A program made the translations under genes and the position numbers. From Bryobacteraceae bacterium (GTDB lineage: Bacteria > Acidobacteriota > Terriglobia > Bryobacterales > Bryobacteraceae): a stretch of DNA of 64,000 nucleotides. Positions 46,365 through 54,012 of this stretch are shown here, one piece after another. Positions within the stretch are counted from its first letter, which is position 1. Each line of letters begins with the position of its first letter. The notes below the pieces were generated by a model. That model was given only the letters and a program-made list of their open reading frames with translations, was not told where the DNA came from and did not search any database. The stretch spans positions 248,001 through 312,000 of the forward strand of contig CANGYQ010000004.1 in NCBI GenBank assembly GCA_947458745.1, given 5' to 3'.

Positions 46365-47732
46365 CTAGGCAAGGATCTCTTTCACCACTTCGCCGTGCAC
46401 GTCGGTAAGCCGCATGTCGCGGCCGCTCCAGCGGAAGGTGAGGCGCTTGTGGTCGACACCCAGCAGGTGCAGCATGGTGGCGTGCAGGTCATGCACATGC
46501 ACCTTGCCTTCGGCGACATAGTAGCCGTACTCATCAGTTGAGCCATGGATGGTGCCACCCTTCACCCCGCCACCGGCCAGCCACATCGTGTAGCCGAACG
46601 GGTTGTGGTCGCGCCCCATCTTTTCCGGGTCCGTGCCTTGCGATTGTGGCGTGCGGCCGAATTCCCCGCCCCACAGCACCAGCGTTTCATTCAGCAGCCC
46701 GCGGGACTTCAAGTCCTTCAAGAGACCAGCGATCGGCTTGTCCACCGTCCGGGCGTTGTCGGTGTGACCTTTGACCAGCCGACCATGCTGATCCCAACGG
46801 TCCGCCCCCGCCACCTTGGGGGTTATGCACTGCACGAAGCGCACCCCACGCTCCACCAACCGCCGTGCGAGCAGGCACTCGCGGCCGAACACTTCGGTGG
46901 CGGGATCATCCAGGCCGTAGAGCGCCCGGGTGGCCGGAGTTTCGCTGGCGATGTTGGCCAGCTCCGGGACGGCCGATTGCATCTTGAAGGCCAGCTCAAA
47001 GTTGGCCATCGCGGCGTCGATCTCGCTCGATGAGCCGAGCTTCGCCGCCACGCCCTGGTTCAGCGTCGACAGCAGATCCAGCTTCTTGCGCTGCAAATCA
47101 GGCGAAGCTTCGCGCCGCTCAATGTTGGCGATCGGCATTGCGCCACGCCGGAACAGTGTCCCCTGGAAGGCGGCGGGCAGGAAGCCGCTGCCGAAGTTGT
47201 CCATGCCACCGGCGGGGATCAAGCCGCCGTCGAGCACGACGAAGCCGGGCAGTTCTTTTGAGGCGCTGCCCAGTCCATAGGTGGTCCAGGCGCCCATCGA
47301 GGGGCGGCCCTGCAAGCCAAAGCCGGTATGGAGCAGATAGTTGGCGGCTGTGTGTTCAGAGTGGTCCGACACCATGCTGCGCACGATGGCCAGGTCATCC
47401 ACGCACTGCGCCACATGCGGGAACAGTTCGCTGACCGGGATGCCCGATTGGCCGTACTGCTTAAACTCCCAGGGTGACCCGAAGATGTTGCCGTTGTCGT
47501 TGAACTGCGTGTCGGGCACCTTCATCGGCAACGGCTTGCCATGCTCGGCGCGGAGGCGCGGCTTGGGGTCGAAGGTGTCCATCTGCGACGGCCCGCCGTC
47601 CATGTAAAGGAAGATCACCGACTTGGCTTTGGCCGGATGATGCAGGCCTTGGCGGGTCTCGGTGGCGGCTAGGCCGGCTAGCGCAAAGCCCGGGAAACCA
47701 CAGGCGCTTAAGAGTAGGTCGCGGCGGGTCAT
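46365..47732 (-). CDS. DUF1501 domain protein (sulfatase-like fold, Tat-exported)
   Basis: The 455-aa protein has a twin-arginine-type start (MTRRDLLLSACGFPGFALAG), then FLYMDGGPSQMDTFDPKP, the DUF1501 hallmark. Alkaline-phosphatase-superfamily-like features follow: SDHSEHTAANYLLHTGFG, WDQHGRLVKGH, VLWGGEFGRTP and GRDHNPFGYTMWLAGGG. These proteins are abundant in Planctomycetes and Acidobacteriota beside DUF1549/DUF1553 proteins. Their biochemical role is not established; sulfatase-like hydrolysis has been proposed from the fold. The start overlaps the DUF1549/1553 gene by 4 bases, so the two are made together. Confidence 0.93.
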   Translation of the reverse strand: MTRRDLLLSACGFPGFALAGLAATETRQGLHHPAKAKSVIFLYMDGGPSQMDTFDPKPRLRAEHGKPLPMKVPDTQFNDNGNIFGSPWEFKQYGQSGIPVSELFPHVAQCVDDLAIVRSMVSDHSEHTAANYLLHTGFGLQGRPSMGAWTTYGLGSASKELPGFVVLDGGLIPAGGMDNFGSGFLPAAFQGTLFRRGAMPIANIERREASPDLQRKKLDLLSTLNQGVAAKLGSSSEIDAAMANFELAFKMQSAVPELANIASETPATRALYGLDDPATEVFGRECLLARRLVERGVRFVQCITPKVAGADRWDQHGRLVKGHTDNARTVDKPIAGLLKDLKSRGLLNETLVLWGGEFGRTPQSQGTDPEKMGRDHNPFGYTMWLAGGGVKGGTIHGSTDEYGYYVAEGKVHVHDLHATMLHLLGVDHKRLTFRWSGRDMRLTDVHGEVVKEILA

Positions 47733-49837
47733 CGGGTGAACAGAAACTCCGTGGTGTTCAGCAGGACATGGGCGTAGCTGGCCAGGTCGGCCGACTTCAC
47801 AAACTCCTCAGCGGCGGCAATCTCCGAAGACTCCGGCAAGCGGTTGAAGGCCTGCTGGTACATGCGCGTGATGTTCTGGCCCGGTTGCGCCGCCCAGCGG
47901 CGGGCCATCTCGTGGGTGAACTCATTGTTCATCAGGAAGAGCGCTTGCGAGGAGACGATGGAGACGTTGCGCTTGCCCGCGGTTGAGATCGGCTGCGGGT
48001 GATCGAACACCGTCAACGAGTCGGGCAGATAGTTGCGCCGCACGTTGATGTAGACCGCGCGGCGGCCAGCGGAATCAAGCGGCCCGGACTTGGGTTTGCC
48101 GCGCGGGTCACCATCCATGAACGGGCTGACATAGACCGGCACGCTGGGCCCGCCGACGGTCCGATTGAGCGATCCGGCGACGGCCAGCATCGCGTCGCGC
48201 ACGGTTTCGGCATCCAGACGCCGCGGCGTTACGCGCGTCTGATAGGCCTGCGAGTTCAGGATCAGCCGGTGGATCGGCTTCTGCCGCCAGCCGTTGCGGA
48301 TCAGTTCGCTGGCGAGCCAGTCGAGCAACTCCGGGTTCGTGGGCGGCTGGCCGGTCAAGCCGAAGTTGTCGGGCGTCGCGACGATTCCTTGGCCGAAGTA
48401 GTGATGCCAGATGCGGTTGACGGCGACGCGGGCGAGCAACGGCTCAGCGTCTTTGAGCAAGCGTTCCGCGAGTTCCAGTCGTCCGCTACCGGTAGCGATC
48501 GGTGGCTGCGTGGTGCCGGAGAAGAGCGTCAGGAAGCGGCGCTGCTGGATTGCGCCACGGGACTTGTGGTCGCCTCGCAGGTAGATGCCAACGTCCAGCG
48601 GTTCGCCATCCGTGGTGGCCAGCGCAAACGGTGCCGCCGGGATATCGCCCCGTTCGCCCGGGATGCGAGCGAGTGAGAGAGAGGCCGGTGGCTCCTTCTG
48701 ATCCGAAAAGACCAGTTGGTCGAGTTCCAGATACGCGTCGGTTTCCAGGTCAGCCAGCTCGAAGTAGGCGGTGCGCTTCTCCACCATCTTCAGGTCGATG
48801 GTGGCCCACTTCATCTCAAACGGCTGGCCGCGTTGGCGGCCGGGCGGGAAACGGTATTCATCCACCACCAAACGCATTTCACTGGCCCCTGATAAGCGGA
48901 CATGCAGGTAGCGCTTGGGGATGGTGAAGGTGTTCGAGATGGCTGATCCGGTGGCGGCAAAGGCGGCTTTGCCAGACGTGACTCGGCCATCGACGCACTC
49001 AAAACCAGCACCCGAGAACTGCCAGTCGAGGCCCGCGCACCGGGCGCGTTCCGGCGCACTGCGGACTGGTCCAGCGACGGCGGCTTGCCGGGGCCGGGAG
49101 CTATGCATGATGCCCGCCAGGGCATAGTAGTCAGCGGTTGGGATGGGGTCAAACTTATGGTCGTGACAACGGGCGCAGGCGGTGGTGAGCCCCAGGAAAG
49201 CTTTGCCCAACACGTCGATCTGGTTGTCCACACGGTCGGCCATCGATTGCATGGAATCAACCGGTGTGTTGATCACCTCGCCCAGCCAGTAGAAGCCCGT
49301 GGCAATAGTCGATTGGTCCAGCCCGTCGACGATGCGTTTCTCCTTCAGCAGGTCTCCGGCCAGGTGTTCCAGCACAAAGCGCTTGAAGGGGACGTCGTCG
49401 TTCAAGGCGCGGATGACGTAGTCGCGATAGCGGAAGGCGTTGGGCTTGTCGACGTCAAATTCATGGCCGTCGGTCTCGGCAAAGCGCACACAATCCAGCC
49501 AATGGCGGCCCCAGCGTTCGCCAAAGTGCGGAGATGCCAGCAGCGCGTCCACTGTTTCGGTCCACGGCCGCTGGGCCGTCGCTGCGGCTTCTTCAATCGT
49601 GGGAGGCAGGCCGACGGCATCCAGATAAGCGCGGCGCGCGAGGAGGCGGGCATCCACGTGGATCGACGCCCCGGGCTTCATCAAACCGTCAACGGTCGCG
49701 CCCGTCGGAACCGTTCTTAGCGGCCGGAAGGACCAGTGTTTGCGGGCGCGCTCAAAGTCGATGCCCTTGGCCGCTTTGGTGGCCGGAGCATCGGCGGCCA
49801 GCATCGGCAGAGCGACAATCAGGAGCCAGGAGAGCAT
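47729..49837 (-). CDS. DUF1549 + DUF1553 (PSD1-type) secreted protein
   Basis: The 702-aa protein has a short signal (MLSWLLIVALPMLAADA). The DUF1549 part comes first (LLASPHFGERWGRHWLDCVR, FLGLTTACARCHDHKFDPIP with one CxxCH). A concanavalin-like middle region follows, then DUF1553 (NRIWHHYFGQGIVATPDNFG; LLDWLASELIRNGW; ALFLMNNEF). Many relatives carry an extra N-terminal planctomycete cytochrome (PSCyt1) domain; here that domain is absent, so the protein is on the short side. The pair with DUF1501 is conserved across phyla and is thought to act in polysaccharide or organic-matter breakdown, without direct proof. ATG 49837 is 8 bases after the PIG-L stop. Confidence 0.92.
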   Translation of the reverse strand: MLSWLLIVALPMLAADAPATKAAKGIDFERARKHWSFRPLRTVPTGATVDGLMKPGASIHVDARLLARRAYLDAVGLPPTIEEAAATAQRPWTETVDALLASPHFGERWGRHWLDCVRFAETDGHEFDVDKPNAFRYRDYVIRALNDDVPFKRFVLEHLAGDLLKEKRIVDGLDQSTIATGFYWLGEVINTPVDSMQSMADRVDNQIDVLGKAFLGLTTACARCHDHKFDPIPTADYYALAGIMHSSRPRQAAVAGPVRSAPERARCAGLDWQFSGAGFECVDGRVTSGKAAFAATGSAISNTFTIPKRYLHVRLSGASEMRLVVDEYRFPPGRQRGQPFEMKWATIDLKMVEKRTAYFELADLETDAYLELDQLVFSDQKEPPASLSLARIPGERGDIPAAPFALATTDGEPLDVGIYLRGDHKSRGAIQQRRFLTLFSGTTQPPIATGSGRLELAERLLKDAEPLLARVAVNRIWHHYFGQGIVATPDNFGLTGQPPTNPELLDWLASELIRNGWRQKPIHRLILNSQAYQTRVTPRRLDAETVRDAMLAVAGSLNRTVGGPSVPVYVSPFMDGDPRGKPKSGPLDSAGRRAVYINVRRNYLPDSLTVFDHPQPISTAGKRNVSIVSSQALFLMNNEFTHEMARRWAAQPGQNITRMYQQAFNRLPESSEIAAAEEFVKSADLASYAHVLLNTTEFLFTR

Positions 49838-49845
49838 TTTTGAGC

Positions 49846-50763
49846 CTATATGCGGACAGCGTTCTTCTTCACGTACTCCTCGACGATATCAGGCTCCGGG
49901 CCGATGTAGAGGTACGGTTCAGCGTATTCGAGGTTGTACTTCTGGCCCAGTTCGCGGTTGCGGCGCAGCACGAATTCGCGGATGTAGTTGCGGTTGGCGG
50001 TAGTGTCGTCATTGCCCAACAGTGGTAGCTTCAGCCCTTGACTGGCCAGGCGCGCGCGCAACTCAGAGCCCTTTTCGCCCGCCGGGCCTTGGGCTTTGTT
50101 TTCGATCAAGCCATCGATCTTGCGCTCCACCCAGGGGCCGATATCGACCACGCGGTTGACCTTCCAATCGAAGCGGCCGTAGTAGTACTTCTCGCGCACG
50201 CCATGGGGCTTGAGCCCGGCGGCGAAGTGTTCCGGATAATCCTTGTCGCCGCCCGCGATCCAGCACGCCGCTTCCACACACTGGGCGGTGACGTAGTGGT
50301 CAGGGTTCTCTTCGTAGTGGCCCCAGGGCGAGTAACTGATGACGCAATCCACTTTCAGTAACCGGAACAGGAAGATGAAGCGGCTCTTCAGTTCCGCGGG
50401 GGACGTGTTGTCCATGTTGTGGTTGGGGTAGTTCAGGTCAAAGTTGCCCGCAAAGCCGAACAGCTTCACCAATCGGTTGTTGTCCTTCTCGTTCTCGAGC
50501 ACGGTGTTGCCGATGGAGCCGGGGCCCGCCATGTCGTCATTGGTGACGCGGATCAAGTAGGCCTGATAGCCCTCATCGATCAGCTTCGCCACTAGGCCGC
50601 CGTTGAAGATGGTGAAGTCATCGGAATGAGGCTGGATGACGGCCAGCACTTTGCCCGCGTGCGGCTTACCGGCCTGCTTCTTCTCCACCACCACTTCGCC
50701 GTAGACCGAATAGTCGTACCCGGCCAGCATGGCGCTGGAACCCAAAAACTCGCGTCGGTTCAT
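49846..50763 (-). CDS. PIG-L family deacetylase-like protein with Tat-type start
   Basis: The protein is 305 aa from ATG 50763 (MNRREFLGSSAMLAGY), with AAGGAG a few bases upstream; the longer frame is not used. The zinc motif appears as VIQPHSDDFTIFNGG (family PHPDDE-like; the Glu is replaced by Phe). Later elements are YPNHNMDN and the third zinc-site region PWGHYEENPDHYVTAQCVE (His). PIG-L enzymes remove N-acetyl groups from GlcNAc conjugates. The twin-arginine-like start suggests export, unusual for classical members. The gene overlaps the APC permease by 4 bases. Confidence 0.87.
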   Translation of the reverse strand: MNRREFLGSSAMLAGYDYSVYGEVVVEKKQAGKPHAGKVLAVIQPHSDDFTIFNGGLVAKLIDEGYQAYLIRVTNDDMAGPGSIGNTVLENEKDNNRLVKLFGFAGNFDLNYPNHNMDNTSPAELKSRFIFLFRLLKVDCVISYSPWGHYEENPDHYVTAQCVEAACWIAGGDKDYPEHFAAGLKPHGVREKYYYGRFDWKVNRVVDIGPWVERKIDGLIENKAQGPAGEKGSELRARLASQGLKLPLLGNDDTTANRNYIREFVLRRNRELGQKYNLEYAEPYLYIGPEPDIVEEYVKKNAVRI

Positions 50764-52046
50764 CCGTTGCTCCTTAGGCGTTGCGAAGTGAATAGCTTGG
50801 AAAGACGGTACACCGGATAGCTGGCCGCCAGCAACCCCGCCGATTGCAGCGCGGTCTTCGGGTCGTTCCAGACATCGGCCACCACGAAGAGCACACACGA
50901 GGCCAACGCCAGCGCCGTGCCCCACGGATGCGACCAGGCCGAATAGGGCCCGCGCCCTTCCCGGCGGCGCATCAGAAAGACGCTGATGTAGCCCGTCGAA
51001 TAGGTGATGGCGTAGAAGAACCCAGCCAAGGCCAGCAGCCGGTCGAAGGTCCCGCTGAGGGTAAGCAGGAGAATGCCTCCGGCGCTGGCCAGTAATGCCG
51101 CCGTCGGAGTGCCACGACCATTCACGTGTGACACACCACCGATGACGCCATCACGCCCCATGGCATAGACAATGCGCGTGCACAGAAGCAGCACGGCATT
51201 CATCAGCGACGGCATGGCGGCAATCGAGATCCAGGTGATGGCGCGCTCCCCGGCCGGTCCAAATAGCTTGCGGGCGGCGTCCATGGCTGGGAAGGCTGAG
51301 GTACTCAAGCCGGCCAATCCCATTGAGTGCAGCAGCGCCGCGTTCACCGCCAGGTAGACCACCGCCACCACCGCCACGCCCATCATCATCGACCGCGGCA
51401 GGCTGGCCTTCAGGTTGTGTACTTCTTCGGTGAAGTAGATGGCACCGTACCAGCCGTCATAGGCCACAATCACCGAACGCAGAGCGATCACCAGAGCCGC
51501 CAGCATCGAAGTCGTCGAGAGGGTAACCGTCGCCGGAGCCGCCCCGGGCTGCACCAATGCCGCGCCCACCAGCACCAGAAACGCCAGCGCCAGTGAGAAG
51601 CTGATCAACTGCTGCAGTCGGCTGGCCGTGCGGATACCCAGCCATTGCAGCAGCGTCAACCCGATCACCAGGCCCACGGCAGCCCCGGGAAGTTGGAGCA
51701 GTTCCTGGGCCGTCACCGCCGCAAAGGCCACGGCGGCGCCCTGGCCCAGGCAATCGCACCAGCCCACGGCAAAGGCCGCGGCATCACCCCAGGGGCGTTC
51801 CTTCAGAACCTCCCGCGCATACACATAGAAGCCGCCCGCACTCGGCAGGCGAATGGCGAGTTCGGCCAGCGATACCGCGCTGAGAAGCGCAAAGGCCGCG
51901 CCCAGCGTCCAGATCAACATGGCACCCCAGGCGGAGCCCGTTTGCGCCGCCACCAGGCCCGGGGTCCGCAGTATCCCCACGCCCAAGGTGGCACCCAGCG
52001 TCACCGCAATGCCGAAGGCGACACCGAGAACGCGAAGCAGTTGCAC
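50760..52046 (-). CDS. APC-family amino acid/polyamine permease
   Basis: The 428-aa integral membrane protein has about twelve hydrophobic helices. GVGILRTPGLVAAQTG is the conserved helix-1 motif that binds the substrate carboxyl and sodium or proton. AYDGWYGAIYFTEEV is the helix-6 substrate motif. It should import amino acids, amines or related compounds. The start is GTG 52046, 3 bases after the stop of the kinase-like gene. It sits second in a tightly packed six-gene operon and overlaps the PIG-L gene. Confidence 0.9.
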   Translation of the reverse strand: MQLLRVLGVAFGIAVTLGATLGVGILRTPGLVAAQTGSAWGAMLIWTLGAAFALLSAVSLAELAIRLPSAGGFYVYAREVLKERPWGDAAAFAVGWCDCLGQGAAVAFAAVTAQELLQLPGAAVGLVIGLTLLQWLGIRTASRLQQLISFSLALAFLVLVGAALVQPGAAPATVTLSTTSMLAALVIALRSVIVAYDGWYGAIYFTEEVHNLKASLPRSMMMGVAVVAVVYLAVNAALLHSMGLAGLSTSAFPAMDAARKLFGPAGERAITWISIAAMPSLMNAVLLLCTRIVYAMGRDGVIGGVSHVNGRGTPTAALLASAGGILLLTLSGTFDRLLALAGFFYAITYSTGYISVFLMRRREGRGPYSAWSHPWGTALALASCVLFVVADVWNDPKTALQSAGLLAASYPVYRLSKLFTSQRLRSNG

Positions 52047-52049
52047 GGC

Positions 52050-52916
52050 TTACGCTTCAGGAACCGCTGCGGCAGCGACCGGTTCGCGGTGGCGGCGGTG
52101 CTTGATCAGGATCACTTCGTTGCCGCGCTCGGAATAGATCAGTTCGTCAGCCATGTTCTTGGCCAGCAGAATGCCAAACCCGCCCGGGCGGATGCCCTTC
52201 TCTTCGCGAATGGTGGCGTGCTGCAGTGACCCATCAGGATTTGAGATGGCCGCATGCTTCAATCCGGTCATGGAAAAGCCTGGCCCTGGGTCACGGATAT
52301 AGAACACCAGCGCGCTCTTGGTGACAACGTAGTTGATCCACAAGGACTTGCGAGGATCGCCCCCGCCGCCGTGCTCGATGCCGTTCATCAACAGTTCGCG
52401 GAAAGCCGTGGTCAGCTCTTCGTGCTCATCTTCCGGCAGATCTCCCTGCAGTTCCCGGAACATCTGCACCGCCCGCTCCGCTGCCTCCATCTTGCAGCGC
52501 AGCCGCAGTTGAAGCCATTGGGCGGAACCGCTGATCAGTTCAATGTCGTCTTCCCAATCCCGGGCCGCCAGTGCCAGTTCAATCGCCTCGCCCACCCGCT
52601 GCGGGGTCAGGGGACGGATCAGCAATCCGATGGCATGTTGGCGCAGCATGCCCGCAATGGCGTCGGCATCACCGCGCGCGCAGATAGCCAGCACCTTCTG
52701 GTGGGGACGCTGGTGCCGCAGTGCCCGGATCAAGTCCGCATCGCACGTTTCGAGTTGGTGCAAATCCGCCAGAATTAACGGGAAATCACTTTCCGCAGCG
52801 TGAGCTGCCTCGCTCGCCGAAGCATGCTCGATAGCCAAAAGCTCCCGCCCGGCGTGCTTAGGAAGATCCCGAAGCAGGTCATCACCCGCGTTGACGGCTA
52901 GGATGCGTACGCTCAT
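52050..52916 (-). CDS. Pseudo-receiver domain fused to an RsbW-type ATP-binding (anti-sigma-like) domain
   Basis: The protein is 288 aa from ATG 52916 (MSVRILAVNAGDD). Residues 1-120 fold like a response-regulator receiver, with an Asp near 51 (LILADLHQ). The conserved Lys is Arg (LLIRPLTPQ) and the Thr/Ser is lost (LAICARG), so normal phosphorylation is doubtful. Residues about 150-280 form an HATPase_c_2 domain: ELLMNGIEHGGGG (N box), IRDPGPGF (G1) and RPGGFGILLAKNMADE (G2), as in RsbW/SpoIIAB serine kinases that bind sigma factors. It is divergent from an ECF sigma gene with a 42-base gap and leads a six-gene operon. It may sequester that or another sigma factor or a STAS protein. Confidence 0.85.
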   Translation of the reverse strand: MSVRILAVNAGDDLLRDLPKHAGRELLAIEHASASEAAHAAESDFPLILADLHQLETCDADLIRALRHQRPHQKVLAICARGDADAIAGMLRQHAIGLLIRPLTPQRVGEAIELALAARDWEDDIELISGSAQWLQLRLRCKMEAAERAVQMFRELQGDLPEDEHEELTTAFRELLMNGIEHGGGGDPRKSLWINYVVTKSALVFYIRDPGPGFSMTGLKHAAISNPDGSLQHATIREEKGIRPGGFGILLAKNMADELIYSERGNEVILIKHRRHREPVAAAAVPEA

Positions 52917-52958
52917 CGAAGAACCCCATGATATCCTTTCGCCAGAGCCTGCAAGCGG

Positions 52959-53540
52959 ATGGATAGCCAGAACTCCCACGTTTTCACGACACTACTGGAC
53001 GAATTACGCGGTGGCCGCCGCGAGGCGGCTGACCAGTTAATGGCGCTGGTCTACAAAGAATTGCGGAAATTGGCCGAATACTACATGAAATATGAGCGCC
53101 AGGGCCACACCCTGCAGGCCACTGCGCTGGTAAACGAAGTGTACGTCGATCTGTTCGGGGCCAACAAAGAGACGATGGTTTTTGAAGACCGCGAGCATTT
53201 TTTTGCGACAGCCGCCCGCCAAATGCGGCGCGTCCTGGTGGATCATGCGCGGCGCAAGAATGCTCAAATTCGCGGCGGCAACGCTCCGCGCGTGCCGCTG
53301 GAGGAAGCCGGAGACGTCGGCCTGCTGCGGGACCGGGAGATCGAAAGCCTGGATGACGCATTGTCTGCCCTAGCTAGCGAGAACCCTCGGGCCAGCCGGG
53401 TGGTGGAACTCTGCTTCTTTGGCGGCCTTACCCAGAAAGAAGCCGGCGAACTGCTGGGCATCTCACTGGCCACCGTCCAGCGCGACTGGGAAGCCGCGCG
53501 GGACTATCTCTACGGCCAGTTGGCGGCCACCGGCGAATAA
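52959..53540 (+). CDS. ECF-type RNA polymerase sigma factor (TIGR02999-like)
   Basis: The 193-aa protein has sigma region 2 (LYKELRKLAEYYMKYERQ is not literal; visible pieces are YKELRKLAEYYM, TLQATALVNEVYVDLF and FFATAARQMRRVLVDHARR) and region 4 (VVELCFFGGLTQKEAGELLG, ISLATVQRDWEAARDYLY). HTLQATALVNEVY is the mark of the TIGR02999 group common in Acidobacteriota and Planctomycetes. It should direct RNA polymerase to a stress or envelope regulon. No zinc-type anti-sigma gene follows. Instead an RsbW-like gene lies divergently upstream and a structured RNA region lies downstream. Confidence 0.92.
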   Translation: MDSQNSHVFTTLLDELRGGRREAADQLMALVYKELRKLAEYYMKYERQGHTLQATALVNEVYVDLFGANKETMVFEDREHFFATAARQMRRVLVDHARRKNAQIRGGNAPRVPLEEAGDVGLLRDREIESLDDALSALASENPRASRVVELCFFGGLTQKEAGELLGISLATVQRDWEAARDYLYGQLAATGE

Positions 53541-53654
53541 AGCGTCTCTCCGATCTGAGAGCACTCGGAATCGGAAAATAGTTCCAGCCGCGGAAAAAGT
53601 TTTCCTCCCCATGCGGTACTCCGCCCCTAAGCTGCGCATAGTGGACTGAAGGCG

Positions 53655-53967
53655 GCGGTAGAAGCTTTACGGAGGGGTTCTACCGCTGGTTGTCCTTTAA
53701 CGGGTTGACCCACATTCGGATTCGGCGGTCATCGCAGGCAGTCGGGCGGGATTGCTCGCGACCTCAAGATTCCAGTGTGGGCCAGCTTGTCTCGAACGGT
53801 TTTGCTCCTGTGGTCAGCGCTGGACGGATGTGTGAGGGGCCTTTTTGATCCTAAGCCCGCCGACAATGCACAGCCACGGTGCCCGCAAGAATGCTCCCCA
53901 AGAGTTTGCCGACAGTCGGGCGGGACTGTTGGCGTTCTGGGGTGAAGCTTCTTGCGGGCTTTTTTTT
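53655..53967 (+). ncRNA. Candidate structured RNA with three hairpins, two sharing an identical hexaloop
   Basis: This lies in the 472-base gene-free gap 53541-54012. Hairpin 1: GCGGTAGAA (53655-53663) with TTCTACCGC (53678-53686), a perfect 9-bp stem. Hairpin 2: CCCACATTCGGATT (53709-53722) with GATTCCAGTGTGGG (53768-53781), 13 of 14 paired with wobbles, an inner GGTC/GACC, and the apex GCAGTC-GGGCGG-GATTGC. Hairpin 3: GCCCGCAAGAA (53881-53891) with TTCTTGCGGGC (53949-53959), inner CCCCA/TGGGG, and the apex GCCGACAGTC-GGGCGG-GACTGTTGGC, then eight Ts. CAGTCGGGCGGGA occurs in both apices (53739 and 53913). The rest of the gap (53541-53654, 53968-54012) shows an inverted repeat at 53592-53605 and nothing else I can name. 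It could be a 3' UTR of the sigma gene or a separate RNA. Confidence 0.6.
53881..53967 (+). terminator. Long terminal hairpin with T8 tract
   Basis: An 11-bp perfect basal stem (53881-53891 with 53949-53959) with internal loops and a 10-bp apical stem is followed directly by T at 53960-53967. This orientation terminates plus-strand RNA coming from the sigma gene or the candidate ncRNA. Confidence 0.85.
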
Positions 53968-54012
53968 CGTTGTGGGGGAGATTTCAGCTGCGCCCCACCT
54001 TCCCCCTAGTTA

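Noticed and set aside
53655..53967. 6S RNA, SRP RNA, tmRNA or RNase P RNA
   Set aside because: No long single hairpin with central bubble, no SRP apical-loop core, no tRNA-like ends and no RNase P core motifs; three separate hairpins fit none of these.
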